A stretch of 64,000 nucleotides of DNA from Seriola aureovittata (Eukaryota > Chordata > Actinopteri > Carangiformes > Carangidae), in contig NC_079381.1 of NCBI RefSeq assembly GCF_021018895.1, positions 10,611,001 to 10,675,000 of the forward strand. The letters are read 5' to 3'. Below, piece by piece: positions 1 through 12,826 of the stretch. A program made the translations under genes and the position numbers. Within the stretch, counting starts at the first letter, position 1. Each line of letters opens with the position of its first letter. Below the pieces are notes generated by a model. The model had not been told where the DNA came from. It searched no databases and worked only from the letters and a program-made list of their open reading frames with translations.

Positions 1-3000
1 ATACATGAGTTGATCTATGTTTGAGTCTCAGCAGAAATACAATACCACTGTTGGTTTGGTCAAACATATAAAAAGGCCTATGTTTACATTTTCCACTGGA
101 CTGGACATTTGTAATATCGCTTACAATAATAAAGACACGGAGTGTACTGGCGGCAGCCTGCAGGACCTCGTCGTCATGGTTACAATAATAAACACTCCAT
201 TAAATTCATGGAACAGCCACGGCTTGGTTAGGTTTACATAAAACTACTTGGTTGGTACTACCTTAAGCTTAGATGACCTTTGTTGTTACGGTTAGAAGAA
301 TAAACATGCAGTCGACAGTCAAAAGAAACACGGACAACTATTGGTTTTGAACAGGAAATGAACAGTGGTTTCATATGTTAGTCCCGTGTTTTGTTGACGC
401 ATCCATCCACCTCAACCTCCCCCTAACAGTTTTCATCCTTTGTGCTACGTCACCCGACTTCGTCCTTTGCTCCAGTCATAATTACTACAGCCGCTAGAGG
501 TCGCCTAACAATAAAACATAGCTATTGGTCATAATAAGCTGCTATGGGCTCATTTCTTACAAAATTGCTCTCCTTGGAAGCACTGACATGATAACAGGAA
601 CAAGCAAAAGAGTAACAGTTGCATTATGAGCAAATATTTGTTCTCTGGGGCTGAAATGAAAGCCCAAAATATCAAATAAAGCAGCACATTGGTCTGTATC
701 CATTGTGAAAAAAAAAAAAAAAATCCATGTCTTCTCAGCATATAAACTGAGGGTATGTGTTTTTCTGTGTGTATGAGACTGCCATGAAGTCCACGGTCAG
801 CTTGCAAATAAGCCCTAAATTTCACCCTGCCTTTGGTGATGTAAAGCATGCACTTTCCAGCGACTGCGAAATAAGCTACTGCAGCCTCTCTGAAATGTAC
901 ACCATGAACAGTGCATGATGAAACCATTTTGTAAGGATGAAGTTTTCTTGTATGGATGTTAACGCAGTAAACAGATCATATTAAGTTGACTTCATTGCAG
1001 TTTACCGTCTGCTAAGCAATTAGTCTGACTTTCTTTTTTTTTGTCTGATTAGTTGATCTAAACTCTTACTTTAGTATTTTAACCCTTTTTTTTTTTTTAA
1101 ATACAGTATGTGGCTCCAATACTATTGACTTGCTCTAAGCTGCATGCAAAACCAGTGTACACACAAATACGTGCTGTGCAGTTTTAAAAAAGACAAAAAA
1201 AAAAACAAATTTATTTACTTTTTCACAGACACACAGTGATGAGAAAGCTTTGTTGTTCTTTATAGATCTACTGAGTCTCACGTCTCTGATCAGGTCCCTG
1301 TGAGGGAAGCTGGGAGAAAAATAATAAGTTCGAGATGTTGAGGGAAAAAAGAGAGCGGGAGAAACTAGATATTGTTCATGATGACTGATAACAGAGCTCC
1401 ATTTTGCAAAATACACACACAAAAAAACATTTGTATCTGTAAATCCCCATTTGATTGTCAAGATTTTTGTTTTTGGCTTGCAAGGAGAGAGGTAAGGTAG
1501 TATTTTACTCAAAAACAAAGATTCGAACAAAAAAAGTCCCTCTTTCTTACTTTTTCTGTATCCTTTGGAAAGAAAAGAAAATCACAGCAGCCAGCAGAGA
1601 TTATCTGTTGTTTTTCTGTCCAGGCCGTCATCAAAGTCAAGTATTCAACCCCCTAATCATTCCTCTATCTTCTCTTTGATTGCCTCTCTTTCTCTCCATC
1701 ACCACTAAACCTTTCACATTCCTCACACACAAATTTTACCCCCTGCCCAGATGACTATAGAGACTTGGGTTCTTTCCCTGTATGTAGTGGAGCCTGCTGA
1801 TGGTGCCTGTTCAGCAGTGCCCACTGGTGCAAATAATGGAGTGCAAATGGAGCTAATGTACTGGTTGACATGCCAGCTTTTACAGATCAGGCCTGAATTG
1901 ATTTACCTGCAATTTCACTTGTGGGTTTTGCAATAATCTGCATATGGCAAAATGCAGATGAGAGTGTGTGGACTTTTTAGAGAATTGCTTTCATTTTGTC
2001 TCTGGATAGCTGAGACTTCATGTGAACACAACCTTGGGACTATGACTGAAACCAAGATGGACTTTATTTTTTTTCTGGAGTTTGGGTTTCCTCAGCAAGA
2101 GTCAATTCTCTCACTTTGTGCAAACATTTTGTGGCACTACTGTGACAGTTTTCAGACAGACGTTGTCTGAAATGCTGGGTTAGCATGTTGGCTGTCATCC
2201 CTCATGTTGCCACTCCAACACTTACTGTACTTCCTGCTCACAACATTGACAAATACAGTGGCACATGACATTCAGACCATGAATGTACCTATTGCTGCCA
2301 GCCAGGGCTCACTCAGCTCAGTTAACACCAGCAGGTAGCATTTAATCAATGGCAACAGGAATACCAATAGTCCGCAACGACAGGACGGCTGAATGACATA
2401 CTGTAACATTTGACCCCTTATCCTGATCACCTGAATCACGTGACCAAACATCTGCCGGCTCAAACCCACTGTTATGGAGTCAATTAATCACTCATAGATG
2501 AAGTCAGGAGCGAATGTGCATTTAATCCCCTCTCAGCAGCCCTGGCTCTCAGCGCCAATAAAGCAGCAGCCTTCATCAGTCCTAGCTGGCTTTTGTGTTT
2601 GTCCCCAGCGTGTCACATCCTTCAAAACCTCCCACAACAGTGTATTCATACAATTTATGATCTAATTAGAGGGCATAATGAATAGTCAACCATTTGTAAC
2701 GATCATGATTAAAATGTTTTAGCGATTGCCAAAGATTAATTGTTTCAGTAATGGCTTCAGATTGATGTAATTTGCATACATATGGCAATTATGAATTTGT
2801 ATTCCTCCTCTCCTTGATGTGCAAGCTGCAAAAGCGGTTTTCTGACAGTACCGTAAATTTTTATTCATTTTTAACTAAAACGTTCATATTCATAATGTAA
2901 CTGTATGGCCGCCATAGTGGAAATCAGAATCACAAATCATGCAATTGTAATAGGATACTTATACGCCTGTATTGATACTGACACGTCTTTATGTTTACAA

Positions 3001-6000
3001 CTGTACTGCATTTGCATGTGTTGAGCTCATAAGACTTGCTGAATCCACCCCTGATAATAACACACTAAGTTGACACTAGCCTGATTTCTGGTGCCAATGC
3101 ACCAAATAACATCAGACGGTGTTTTACGGCGGCACTCAAGGCTTTACAGCACCCAGCATGTCTAGTGCTCACACTTCAAATGACGCAGCTATCTTGCAGA
3201 TATACATTTTTTTATTATGCAGAAACAATGCACATAGAGCTGAATTACATTTGTAAACCGACTGTTTAAGTGGTAAAACATATCACATTGGTTTTTCTCG
3301 GCTTTTAAAAGTAACCCCTGTCTGTGACTGTAGCAGTGTACAGTAATGTGGAGATGATTAGGGGTTGGGGATGGAAGGGTAGGAGGAGGTTTCACTGAAA
3401 AAGAATAGTGAAGCGCTGCTCATTTAAAAAAAAAAAAAAAAAAAAGACATGGACATGAACTAGTTTATCTTTTGGAACTGTCAACTTAGTTCTAAATTCA
3501 AAATTGTTAACTATGGACATGATCTAGTTCATTTTAATCTGGGTGAACTGAACTTTGAGCTAGCTTTTTGTGTGAACTTGCACAGCACTGTCTGTGGCGC
3601 TAGCACGGCTTAAAAGCAAATGTGTGCGAGTTAATGAGTTTAGAACTGAATGCTTTGCACAATGTGCCATTAAAATGTTTTCCTCACCTGTCAAGTTGAC
3701 GTTAATATGAAAGCACGATAAAGGATGTCACACGCTGTACACACTTTAGAGACCTTTGGGGAGAGTTTCTGATATTGGGCCGTTTAAAAAGAATTGACTT
3801 GACTACTCCCTGCTGTGCCCAGTTGTTACTGCACCAACTGACAGCATCGGTGTTAATTAATCTGCATAACCCTTCCTCTACATCAGGTTTACCAACTTGC
3901 CATAATCTGTTCCACTACATACTGAGATTATACTGCTTGGCCCCCTTCTGCGTCCATCCAAATATTGGATCAGTCCTGGATCATCCATCCGAACCAACAG
4001 AGCCAATGCAAAGTCTAATTTTTATCCCCTGGATGCAACCTTATGTCAAATAGGTTTTACTGGAAGCAGTGTCTGCATGTGTTTTCCCTATCCCCTATTT
4101 AACTGGCTAGGCTTCCACTCAAATGGCAGCCATAGGGATCAAGCTTCTGTCTGCGACAACATGACCTCATTCCTTCAGCTAATCTACAGCAGCACTGGTA
4201 GTGAGTTCCTGAAATCCAGTATTAAAGCGAATGAAAAATTGGAAGTTTTTAGTACACTGCTTGGTGTACATTAATGCAAACATGAAAAATAAAAAGGAAA
4301 ACCATCGTGACACAAATTTGTGTTAATCTGAAATCCCGTGCTTGCTCTACAAATCCCGTGCCTCAAATGAGGGTCGAAAAACCCAACATGTAGGGCACCA
4401 GATTGGTAATGTTCTTGAATTTTACGTTTTGAGTCTTGCGCTGTGAGGAGAACCGGGCTGTGATTTACTGGAGGTGACTAGCATTTGGCCACAGTGGGTG
4501 TTGCGCTGTCATGCCCCTCAGTGTCATCATCCCGTTGGCCTGCTTTCATGTGCACAGTCGCTGCACACACAAGGAGCTCCTTGTTATTTCAGTCAATACC
4601 CACCCACATCCAGCCTGTTCCTTTATTCAGAATATCATGCAGTCTTTTTTGCCTTTTTTTTTCTTTGACATTTTTTTTTTTCTTACACTTTTAGAAATAA
4701 GCTTATAATGTGACATAAGGCGATAATGAGAGCTTGGGGCAGATTAAAGAAAACAAAGTCAGTGACTGCTTTAAGCTGTTGGCTTTGATAAATTTTACTT
4801 TTTGTGAGCAGCAATTTCATTTCCCATTATTTTTGGTCTCGTTTTCTTCCTTTGTCTCCCATTCTTAAGACAATAATGCCTTAATTACATCCTACACCCC
4901 CTCTGTGATGGCTCATGTATGGGTTGCATTCTGGCCCAAAAACAGCAGCAATGCATTATGCAGAAATGGGCTCCACATTAGTGCCATCTCGTCATCATAT
5001 TATAATAGCATTCCTCAGGCTGTTACTTACAAAATTATGTTTTAAGGATTCCATTAGGCTCATTTGTTTAATGTTCAATATATGAAGCCGGTGTCAGATT
5101 AATTTGTTCTTTTTAATGTGAAACCCTTCATAACACTCTGAACTTCACTGCTGAAATGATCATTTGCTTTCCAGTCTCTGTTTTTCCTTTTTCTTTTCTT
5201 CACAGTTATAGCGCTATTGATTTTATTCATTGTTCAGATGTTGATCACTCGCTGAATGAGTGAAAGAGTAAACTAGTCTTTGTGACTGTAGATTATAATG
5301 ATACTGCTTTGGGATCCAAATGATATTTGTTATTCACTGACAGTGAAATAATGATTTTCTCAGCACTAAGATGCATTTAATATGTAACCTTGCCCAGGTT
5401 TTCAAATGAAATATTCCTTTCCGTGGAGAAGCTCAGGGGCTTCTCTGAATTCATTTCTCAGTGTTCCTGCCCATATGATTGCTCTTGATCTGTCATGGAT
5501 TCGTTCATGTCATGAGGCTATGGCCAGCACACATTTTGAACCTCTTCTCATTTGAAGTCAGCCGCGCCACTGACAGTTATTTCTTCTGCTTTTTTATTTA
5601 AAAAAAGGTGCGAGTTTGTTCCCAGAGCTCAGGTCCAAGCTCCGTATGCCAGTCATCTGCCTGCTCTTCCTTTTAATTAAAAAAAGACTGTGAAGGAGAT
5701 GTTAGGCGTTACATGAGGCATCACCGCACTGTGTGTTTTTCAGGAATCCAGACATAGATGTAGAGAGAATTCGCCTGAAGGCAGCCAGCTCCTCTCCTCT
5801 GTGTGTGTGAAAAGCATATGCTGTTTTTCTTTTACTCTTTTCTTGGACAGCACAGGTCTGTGTGTAGCTACCTGACTGTAAACATGTCGACTGTTTGGTG
5901 ACAGTCAGCATCTTCTCAGTTAAGTAGCACTCAATACAATCCACTCCAGGGTGAAATGACTAAGTAGCACTTTAAGGGGCACTCCCATTGATCATCTTTG

Positions 6001-6579
6001 TCCCTTGATAGATATGTAGCTTTTAACCCTTTACAGCTACGTTACCCATCCATTCACTGTCTGGTCTGGATCACACAAATATTGATCTGTAAAGAATGGA
6101 GAGATGAGGAGGCGGTCAATGGCAGCAAGAAGTGAAATTGACATTTCACAAGGGTAAAGTGAAAGACAGGATGAGCCTCATGAAGCTTCATTTTCCAACA
6201 GCACTTTTCCAGCCACATCCAGACGAATTTAGAGGGAGTGGATGAAGGTGAGGTGATGATAGCCTGCTTGAATACATCACAAAACATCCTTCCAATTGTC
6301 CTTTATTTCTGGTGAGAATTTTAAACCCTGAGATCCCTCTCTGCACAAGTTTGACAAAGTACCACCGATGGTATCTACAGCTTGGCTAGTATTTGTTGCA
6401 AGATTATTGTACTGGATTGCAGTGTATAGGTGTAAATACAGTGTCCATTCCCACTATTTTCGGCTCGTTCTGAAAGTTAAAAGTTCATGGATTTGTTCAT
6501 GGATTTTTTTTCTCAAGCACATTGAGTAGTATTATAAAGTACAGCACAGGGACAGTGGGCCTTTATTAAAAAATGAGCA

Positions 6580-6905
6580 GGACTAAGTCTACTGCCATGT
6601 TAGCATCTCTGTGAGGCTATAGCCCTCATTGTGAAGAAAACCAAACTGTTTGAATGAAAAACATTTACATCTACACCAAATTGCATTTCAGTCCTTTGAA
6701 AACTTGTCGAGACATTTCATAGTGAACTACCATTGTCAACTACTGGTTGCACTAGAGGGATAAAAGTCACAAAAGTCAGCAGGATTCATCCTCTGAGGTC
6801 CATGAATGCCTGTACCAAGTTTCATGGTGAACCACCAAGTTGTTGATATGTTTGCTGAGTGCTGGACCAGCTGATCCTTGAGCCTCACTGCTAGTGTGGC
6901 TAAAA
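6580..6905 (-). repeat. Percomorph interspersed repeat, copy 2
   Basis: This is a reverse-orientation partial copy of the family at 10580-11192. It shows ACTAAGTCTACTGCCATGTT, TCTCTGTGAGGCTATAG, and then TCATCCTCTGAGGTCCATGA and ACCAAGTTTCATGGTGAAC. The central part with the AGCATGCTAAC units is deleted. Confidence 0.6.
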
Positions 6906-9224
6906 ACTTTCAAAACACCATTCGCTTTTTCTCATTTCAGTCGGTAGACCCTCAATTTACCTGATGAAGGTTTCCAGCCAAAATGAAGTGATTAAATAAA
7001 GGGAGCGAGAGCGCCCAACAGTGTGCAGGATCTCCAATTCACTTTCGAAAATAAAAAAACAAAAGGGCAGAGCACCAAAGCTAGACGACGAGCTCTGGTG
7101 AAGGAGGATGATAGATAGCGATATGAGAAAGGCTTGAGTGGGTATGTACAGTAAAGGAAGCAGCGTGTTTCAGAGGGAAACGCTAGAGACAGGAAAAGAG
7201 ACGTGCTGAAAGTGAGAGCAAAGGGTGAGACGGAGAGAAACGCGACAGAATGCATGGGGGGAGATGAGCTTTGTCTGGTGAGCGTCTTTATCTGATAGTG
7301 TTAATCTTGTCCTCCGTTTGCAGCGTTGTCATGCACCAGCACTTTTAACTAGCTCTGATAATGGAAAGAACAGCATCAAACTCATTAATTGAATTAGCTC
7401 TCTCTTTATCTCCACATCTGCCTGTGTCCGCTCGCCCCTAAAAACACTTCACCGACAACTATTCTTCAGCTAATTGACTCGGAGCATCTCCAGCACAGCC
7501 CTGTTTCACCTTCCTAATTTATTGAACCAGCTCCCAGCCTGGTTCACTTGTCATTGGCTACCATCTAATTTAATTTTACCCCGAGGTGATGGAGATTATT
7601 TTGTTTTTGAGCAAGAGGAATAGAGTGGGAGGGAGAGAACATAAAGCAAGCCCAACAGCTTGCGTGTTTATTTCATAACTGGATTTAGCTGCAGGTGTTT
7701 GAGAATTAAGGGACACGGGCCAGCTAAAGTAGCTCAATGTGATTTAGCCAATTTCAGCTGCTGTCAGTAAATTGAATTCAGCTAAACTACCTTTTTGAAA
7801 TTAATTTGGAAAATATGCTAAACCATGAATTATTGCACGTTTCACATTTATCTAACTAACCAACAGACCAATTTGTGAGCTAAGGGGCTTTTTCTTTCAC
7901 TGGTTTCAAGCTTTTCAGCGGGATTAGTTAATGACGCCTCAGAACCTGGGTGCAGGTTATATATGAATGTACTGTGACTCGTCTGTATTGCAGCTTTTCT
8001 CCATGTGGCTCTCCCTTTGCAGTGGCCACTCTATGATGGAGGAACCAAAGGTGGTTCCTTTGTGGCGCAGCTGATATCAGAGCAATTGTTCTCGCTTTCA
8101 TTTATCTCTGCTAAAGGTTAGCTTTGTCCACTAGCCCACTCGCTCCCAATGAGTTAACATTATATCAGATGTAGACACAGACTAAGGTGTGTGTACGTGT
8201 CATGTATGTGTGGATGTTGGTGTGTGATTAGCTCCTCTCAGTTCTGAGTCTCCATCTTCAGTAATGATTTGTTATCACCTGGATGCCAGTACAGAGAACC
8301 ATTTTCTTCCTGTTCCTTCTCATTTCCATTATTGTGTTTTTTAACTTAAAGTTAAGTGGGGGGAAGTAACATAAAATAAATCTTTTTCTTATTCTTTGTA
8401 ATATAAAACCAGAACAGGCAGAAAATGCCAGAGCTGACTACAAGCTGTTATTCTAGCGTCTTAATCAAGCCATCTTTTCAACTCCTCCTCTCTCGACTGT
8501 TTTCCTCCATCCCCATCTGTACTTTTTGATCCACCCCGATACAACACCTGTCTAATCTGCCTGGTGGGCCAGTGTAAACTACCGCCGCTCTCTGCTCAAA
8601 CACCTTTAACACCAAGCCATCCTTCCATGCCTGTGCTCACCAACTCAACCCTGCTCAACTTGATTTAAACACCCTTCATACAAATATGCTAAAAGGGCTT
8701 CACAGAGGAAGTTTGAAACAGCACTGAAAAAAAAGCTAAAAAGAAAAATAGACAAGAATGAATAGAATTTTGCAAGATTGAGAAATTCCAGCAATAAAAT
8801 GTTAGAAATAAATAAAAGTCAGTGAAATAGATAAACACAAGGGATAAGCTGTTGGGGAAGCTACTTTGAATGCATCGCTTCGCAAATTGCAAAACACATT
8901 GGAAGAAGTTGTATAGCAAAGCTATCTTAGGGAGAAGTCTAGTTTGGTAAACTAAAGCTACTTAAAAAAGTAATTCAAACTACTTTGTGGAAAAAAAAGA
9001 CAAAATTGACATGTATGGACATGGTGACATGGTGACTCTTCCTCTGGCTGAGATTCAAGTTTATCCGTGATGACGTTGTTGCTGTGATGAGCATTGAGCA
9101 TCACCCTTGGCTTTGGCACATGCACTAGATACGTGAGGTGTGCGGTGGTGACTGTCTTTTCAACAGTTTTTTGTTTTGTTTCTTTGTTGCTTTTTCTTTG
9201 GCAGTCAATGGTTGTCAACAGATG

Positions 9225-9850
9225 AAGGGAGAGTTTGTAAGGGCTACATAAAACTTTGAGCCACTTCAGGTGTTTTCTCTTCACAGTTCAGCATTAACCC
9301 GGGGCATGGTCACAGTCACACTAAAATCAATGTAATAATTCAATGCATCAATGGTCGGCTAGAGCGACATCTCTAATTGATGACATTTCAACTTTTAGCC
9401 CCTTACTAACTATCAGTTCTAAAGCACGGCCATGATTGTGGTCCATAGACATCTTCTAGGTCTTCTGATAGATTAATAAAACCAATGGCTCTTTTGTCAT
9501 GTATGTTGTCTTTATGTAAGTTAAAACAACCAACAATAACAATCTTAACATAATTTGCCAAAGGAATAGAGCAAAACTCTGAGAAATCAGTTAAAATGCA
9601 TTCTCTATATATAGTAACTGTTAGCATGGGTGACTGGCAATTGAAAAGTAGTGAGATATTCAAAAGAGGTAAAAACATCAAAGGAGACATGTCTGCACTT
9701 AAAAGGCAATAGGAGCAATGGCAGCTAACCCACCTCCCTTTTTCCCCCTGTCTAAAAGGGTGGAAGTCATAGACTGAGGGGGGCGTTTCTACGTGAACAG
9801 CACGTGCATCACAGTTCAGCCAAGTTTCAGATAAAAACATAACCACAAAA
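9225..9850 (-). pseudogene. Decayed L2-clade LINE endonuclease (APE-type) remnant
   Basis: A 146-codon minus-strand frame (9846 down to 9406) reads like the N-terminal apurinic-endonuclease-type domain of fish L2-clade LINE ORF2. It has FLSETWLNCD near the start, a FHPFRQGEKG segment, LTVTIYRE, then VGCFNLHKDN where functional copies have a D-F-N/H type motif. The expected Asp is replaced by Cys in this copy. After the GPQ near the end the frame shifts. Homology continues in another frame through HNHGRALEL and SKGLKVE to a VALADH block at about 9345-9370, equivalent to the terminal S/A-D-H motif. Weaker, stop-containing similarity may extend to about 9225. The endonuclease would cut target DNA for retrotransposition; this copy is dead. 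It lies alone, without the reverse transcriptase part. Confidence 0.72.
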
Positions 9851-10579
9851 GACCTTTACATGACATTGCCTTCTCCAGCATCCTTACAAACACACCGCCC
9901 TCTTGTTTGTTCTTCCTCTTCTTCAGTCTCAAGTCTTTTTTCATCTTCACTTATTGTCATGGGAACCAAGACAGCCCCATTTAGGCGTGTCAAGTAAGAA
10001 ACATGTTTTTGAAAGACAGCATGTAATGCATCATTGCTGTAATTTTACCCTTTTTGTGAATGCTATCCGGTCATTATCATTATAGGGTCCAATGAAATTG
10101 GGTGCAGTTATTTTCTCAGAGAGGTGTGCTGCTTCCTGTTTTTCATTTGTTTTCAAGTACAGCACAAATCTGTCCTGCCCCAGTTTTGTGTGTACTAAAC
10201 TGCAGGTATATAATACTTATTTTTCAATATATAATCAAAAACTCTTATATATGCATTTGTCACAACTTGTCTCCAGTACCTTTCTGTATACCTGTGTGAG
10301 CCTCTAAGACTCACTCTGCCAGACACACTCAAATTTTATCGTCATAATAATGGCTACCTTTGCCTTTTAGAACTGAAGTTAATATCATACTGACTGCATG
10401 TCTACAAATGGCTGCTGGATGTATTTCTTACTCTCTAACTCTTAACGCGGTCCCAAAGAGTACAGTACGATCAGGAATCACTTTTTTTCCCATTTAGTTT
10501 TGTCTTGATACTGAACAGTATCGTGGACACAACAGATTTCAGGCTCTACTTAAGGTTGATCAACAATGTCTTTTTAGGC

Positions 10580-11192
10580 TCTAGAGATGGCAACGTCGGC
10601 CTGTCTGTTTGTCAGCCCACTACCTTGTTCCAGACTGAAAAATCTCAACGACTGTAGGATGGTTTGCCTTGAAATGTGGTACATAGCGCCCAGAAGATGA
10701 ATCCTAATCACTTAGGTGATCTCTGACTTTTCCCAGCTGCACCATTAGGTTTAAATTTGAGGTTTGCAATGAAATGTCTCAACAACTATTGGATGGAATG
10801 CCATGAAAGACTTTGATACATCCCTCGGGATTACTGGTAATCCCTTTGGTGACCCCTTAACTTTTCATCTTGCACCATCCTCAAGTCAAAATATGATTTT
10901 CCCCAACATTTTGGACAAAATAGGCTACCAGCTAATTTAAAACTAGGCTCAGATATACTTTATGTTTAGCACTAATTAGCAAATGTAAGCATGCAAACTA
11001 AGAACATGGTAAAAATTATAATTACTTTTTCTACTATACTAATTTACTACGATAACTGCTAACCAACATGTAAGCATTTTGACTGCGAGTAGCCTATGTT
11101 AGCATGCTGACAGTAGCATTTAGCTGAAAGCACTACTGTCCCTGTGCAGCCTCACAGAGCCACTAGCATGGCTGTAGACTTAGTCTTAGTCT
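10580..11192 (+). repeat. Percomorph interspersed repeat, copy 1 (longest)
   Basis: This copy begins near GATGGCAACGT. It contains two versions of the CTCAACAACTATTGGATGG / CCATGAAA unit (about 10645 and 10780), GCACTAATTAGCAAATGTAA at 10970, AGCATGCTGACAGTAGCATT near 11105, and ends with CACTAGCATGGCTGTAGAC. I recognise this non-coding family as extremely abundant in spiny-rayed fish. Its class is unclear to me (possibly a non-autonomous DNA element). The copy is diverged but nearly full length. Confidence 0.7.
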
Positions 11193-11837
11193 TCTTTTAA
11201 CTTTTTACAGCATTCTAATTGTGTAGAATTTGGATTTGATTTTATTGGTAATGTATTGTTACTTTATTATTGTTATCTTGAAACACTGGTAGTTTAAAGT
11301 CTTCACTGTATAGTGTTTAAAATGTTGTTACTGGCACAAAATGCCCAGTCTCACACAGTATTCCAAGTTATTCAGAATTGTTTGTATGCCATGTAATTTC
11401 CTGCTGTGTAAAGTACATTAATATTAATGTTCTTGGGGCATTTCATTCAGCGAGCAAGAGGCATGTCAGTGCAAGGTGTGTTGACATGTTATTTGGGCAG
11501 TGGCCATCCAGGGGTGTGATTTCTGAGCATCAATCAGGAGGAGCCTCATCTCATCTGTAAATACTCATCCCACTGATGCAGGGTTTCATGGAATTAATGA
11601 GGCAGCTTCATGTGCTGATGCATGTGAAAGGGGGCGCTCCCTTCAAATTGCTTTCCTTTATTGCCTCCCCCACCCGCACCCCCCTCGTCCTCCCTCACCA
11701 GAAATCATATTAGCCAAACCAATCTCATTTACAAAATGCCATTTGTTAATTTAGCCCCCTCGCTTGTTGGTTACAGCTCGGGTTTGTGTGTCAAGTTGCA
11801 CATGAGTGTGAGAGAAATACAGCAAGTATGGAGCATG

Positions 11838-11838
<1 letters not shown>

Positions 11839-11868
<30 letters not shown>

Positions 11869-11870
11869 AA
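11839..11870 (+). repeat. (GAAA)n microsatellite
   Basis: About eight GAAA units, directly before a TTAATC-rich repeat fragment. This looks like a microsatellite that grew at the edge of an inserted element. Confidence 0.93.
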
Positions 11871-12100
11871 TTAATCAATCAATATTGATCAATCCATCAA
11901 ACGACTAGTTAATTTATTGATTAATTGATTAATCATTTACTCTATGAAATGCCAAATATAATAACTAAACAACCCCAGAAGCCAAAGAGATTTTCTGAAA
12001 TTGCTCACTTCCTCTGACCAGCGGATTAAACACAAAAATTTCTTCTTTTTCAAAAATGATCAGTTTTTCTTAATTGAATGAATGAAACAATCATTGTTCA
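11866..12100 (+). repeat. TTAATC-rich teleost repeat, fragment 1
   Basis: The fragment contains GATTAATTGATTAATCATTT, then CTATGAAATGCCAAATATA and GCTCACTTCCTCTGACCAGC, ending with AAACAATCATTGTTCAATAA. This matches a fish repeat whose ends carry ACTAATCGATTAATC-type sequence. It directly adjoins a (GAAA)n microsatellite. Confidence 0.5.
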
Positions 12101-12808
12101 ATAAACTGAGCACTAATGCAAGCACAAAAACTTTTCACCACTAATTTGCAAAAGAGCAGAAAAGGGAGAGCGAGAAGCAGCTGCCCTGCATCATCATGGG
12201 GTCCGAAAGCATTCCAACCCTCAAATTGGAATTTGATGTTTGAGCAATGCATCATAAAGTATACTCTAAGGGTTTAGTCGCCGTTTGCTGATTGTTGCTA
12301 CCCCCGTAGTCCACTGTCAGTGCTGAATCTGCTTTTGAGTCTGTAGTTATTACCGTGCCGTGGCTAAGGTGACAACTGGGAAACAGGAGGGCAGACGGCA
12401 ATCAGTCATCTCCTCCTAGTTATTGTCTGCATCTTCCACACCAGCGGCCTTTATCTTTGCTCGTCAGGAGCAGCAACCAACACGAGGCCAGTTATTACTG
12501 CCCCTGCGGCCGGGATAAGATCAAAGAGGACCAGTTGAACATGGAAGATGAAATGACTGTGCTCTTCTAAGGACTGCTGCATGGTTTGTCATGTCATTAT
12601 CCCCCCCGTTAATGCTCAGTTTTTTTTTTTTTCTTCATCTTCAAGTCTTTCGCAGTCTCAGAACGAGGACAGTCTCCAATTATTTTGATGTGGGGAGAAA
12701 TTACCCAGCATTCACGCTTTACTGAATAGAAACGTTTCTTTCTCCTCACCTTTTTTGTGCTCTAGGTGTTTTACTTTAGATCTGCATTTTCTTGCCATCT
12801 CCCTTCCT

Positions 12809-12826
12809 CCCCCCCCCCCCCCCCCC
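12809..12826 (+). repeat. C18 homopolymer
   Basis: Eighteen consecutive C bases after a CCCTTCCT lead-in; a position where length calls are unreliable. Confidence 0.9.

Noticed and set aside
550..927. 125-codon minus-strand frame with a hydrophobic end
   Set aside because: Contains a phenylalanine run from an A tract and no family motif; chance frame in intron sequence.
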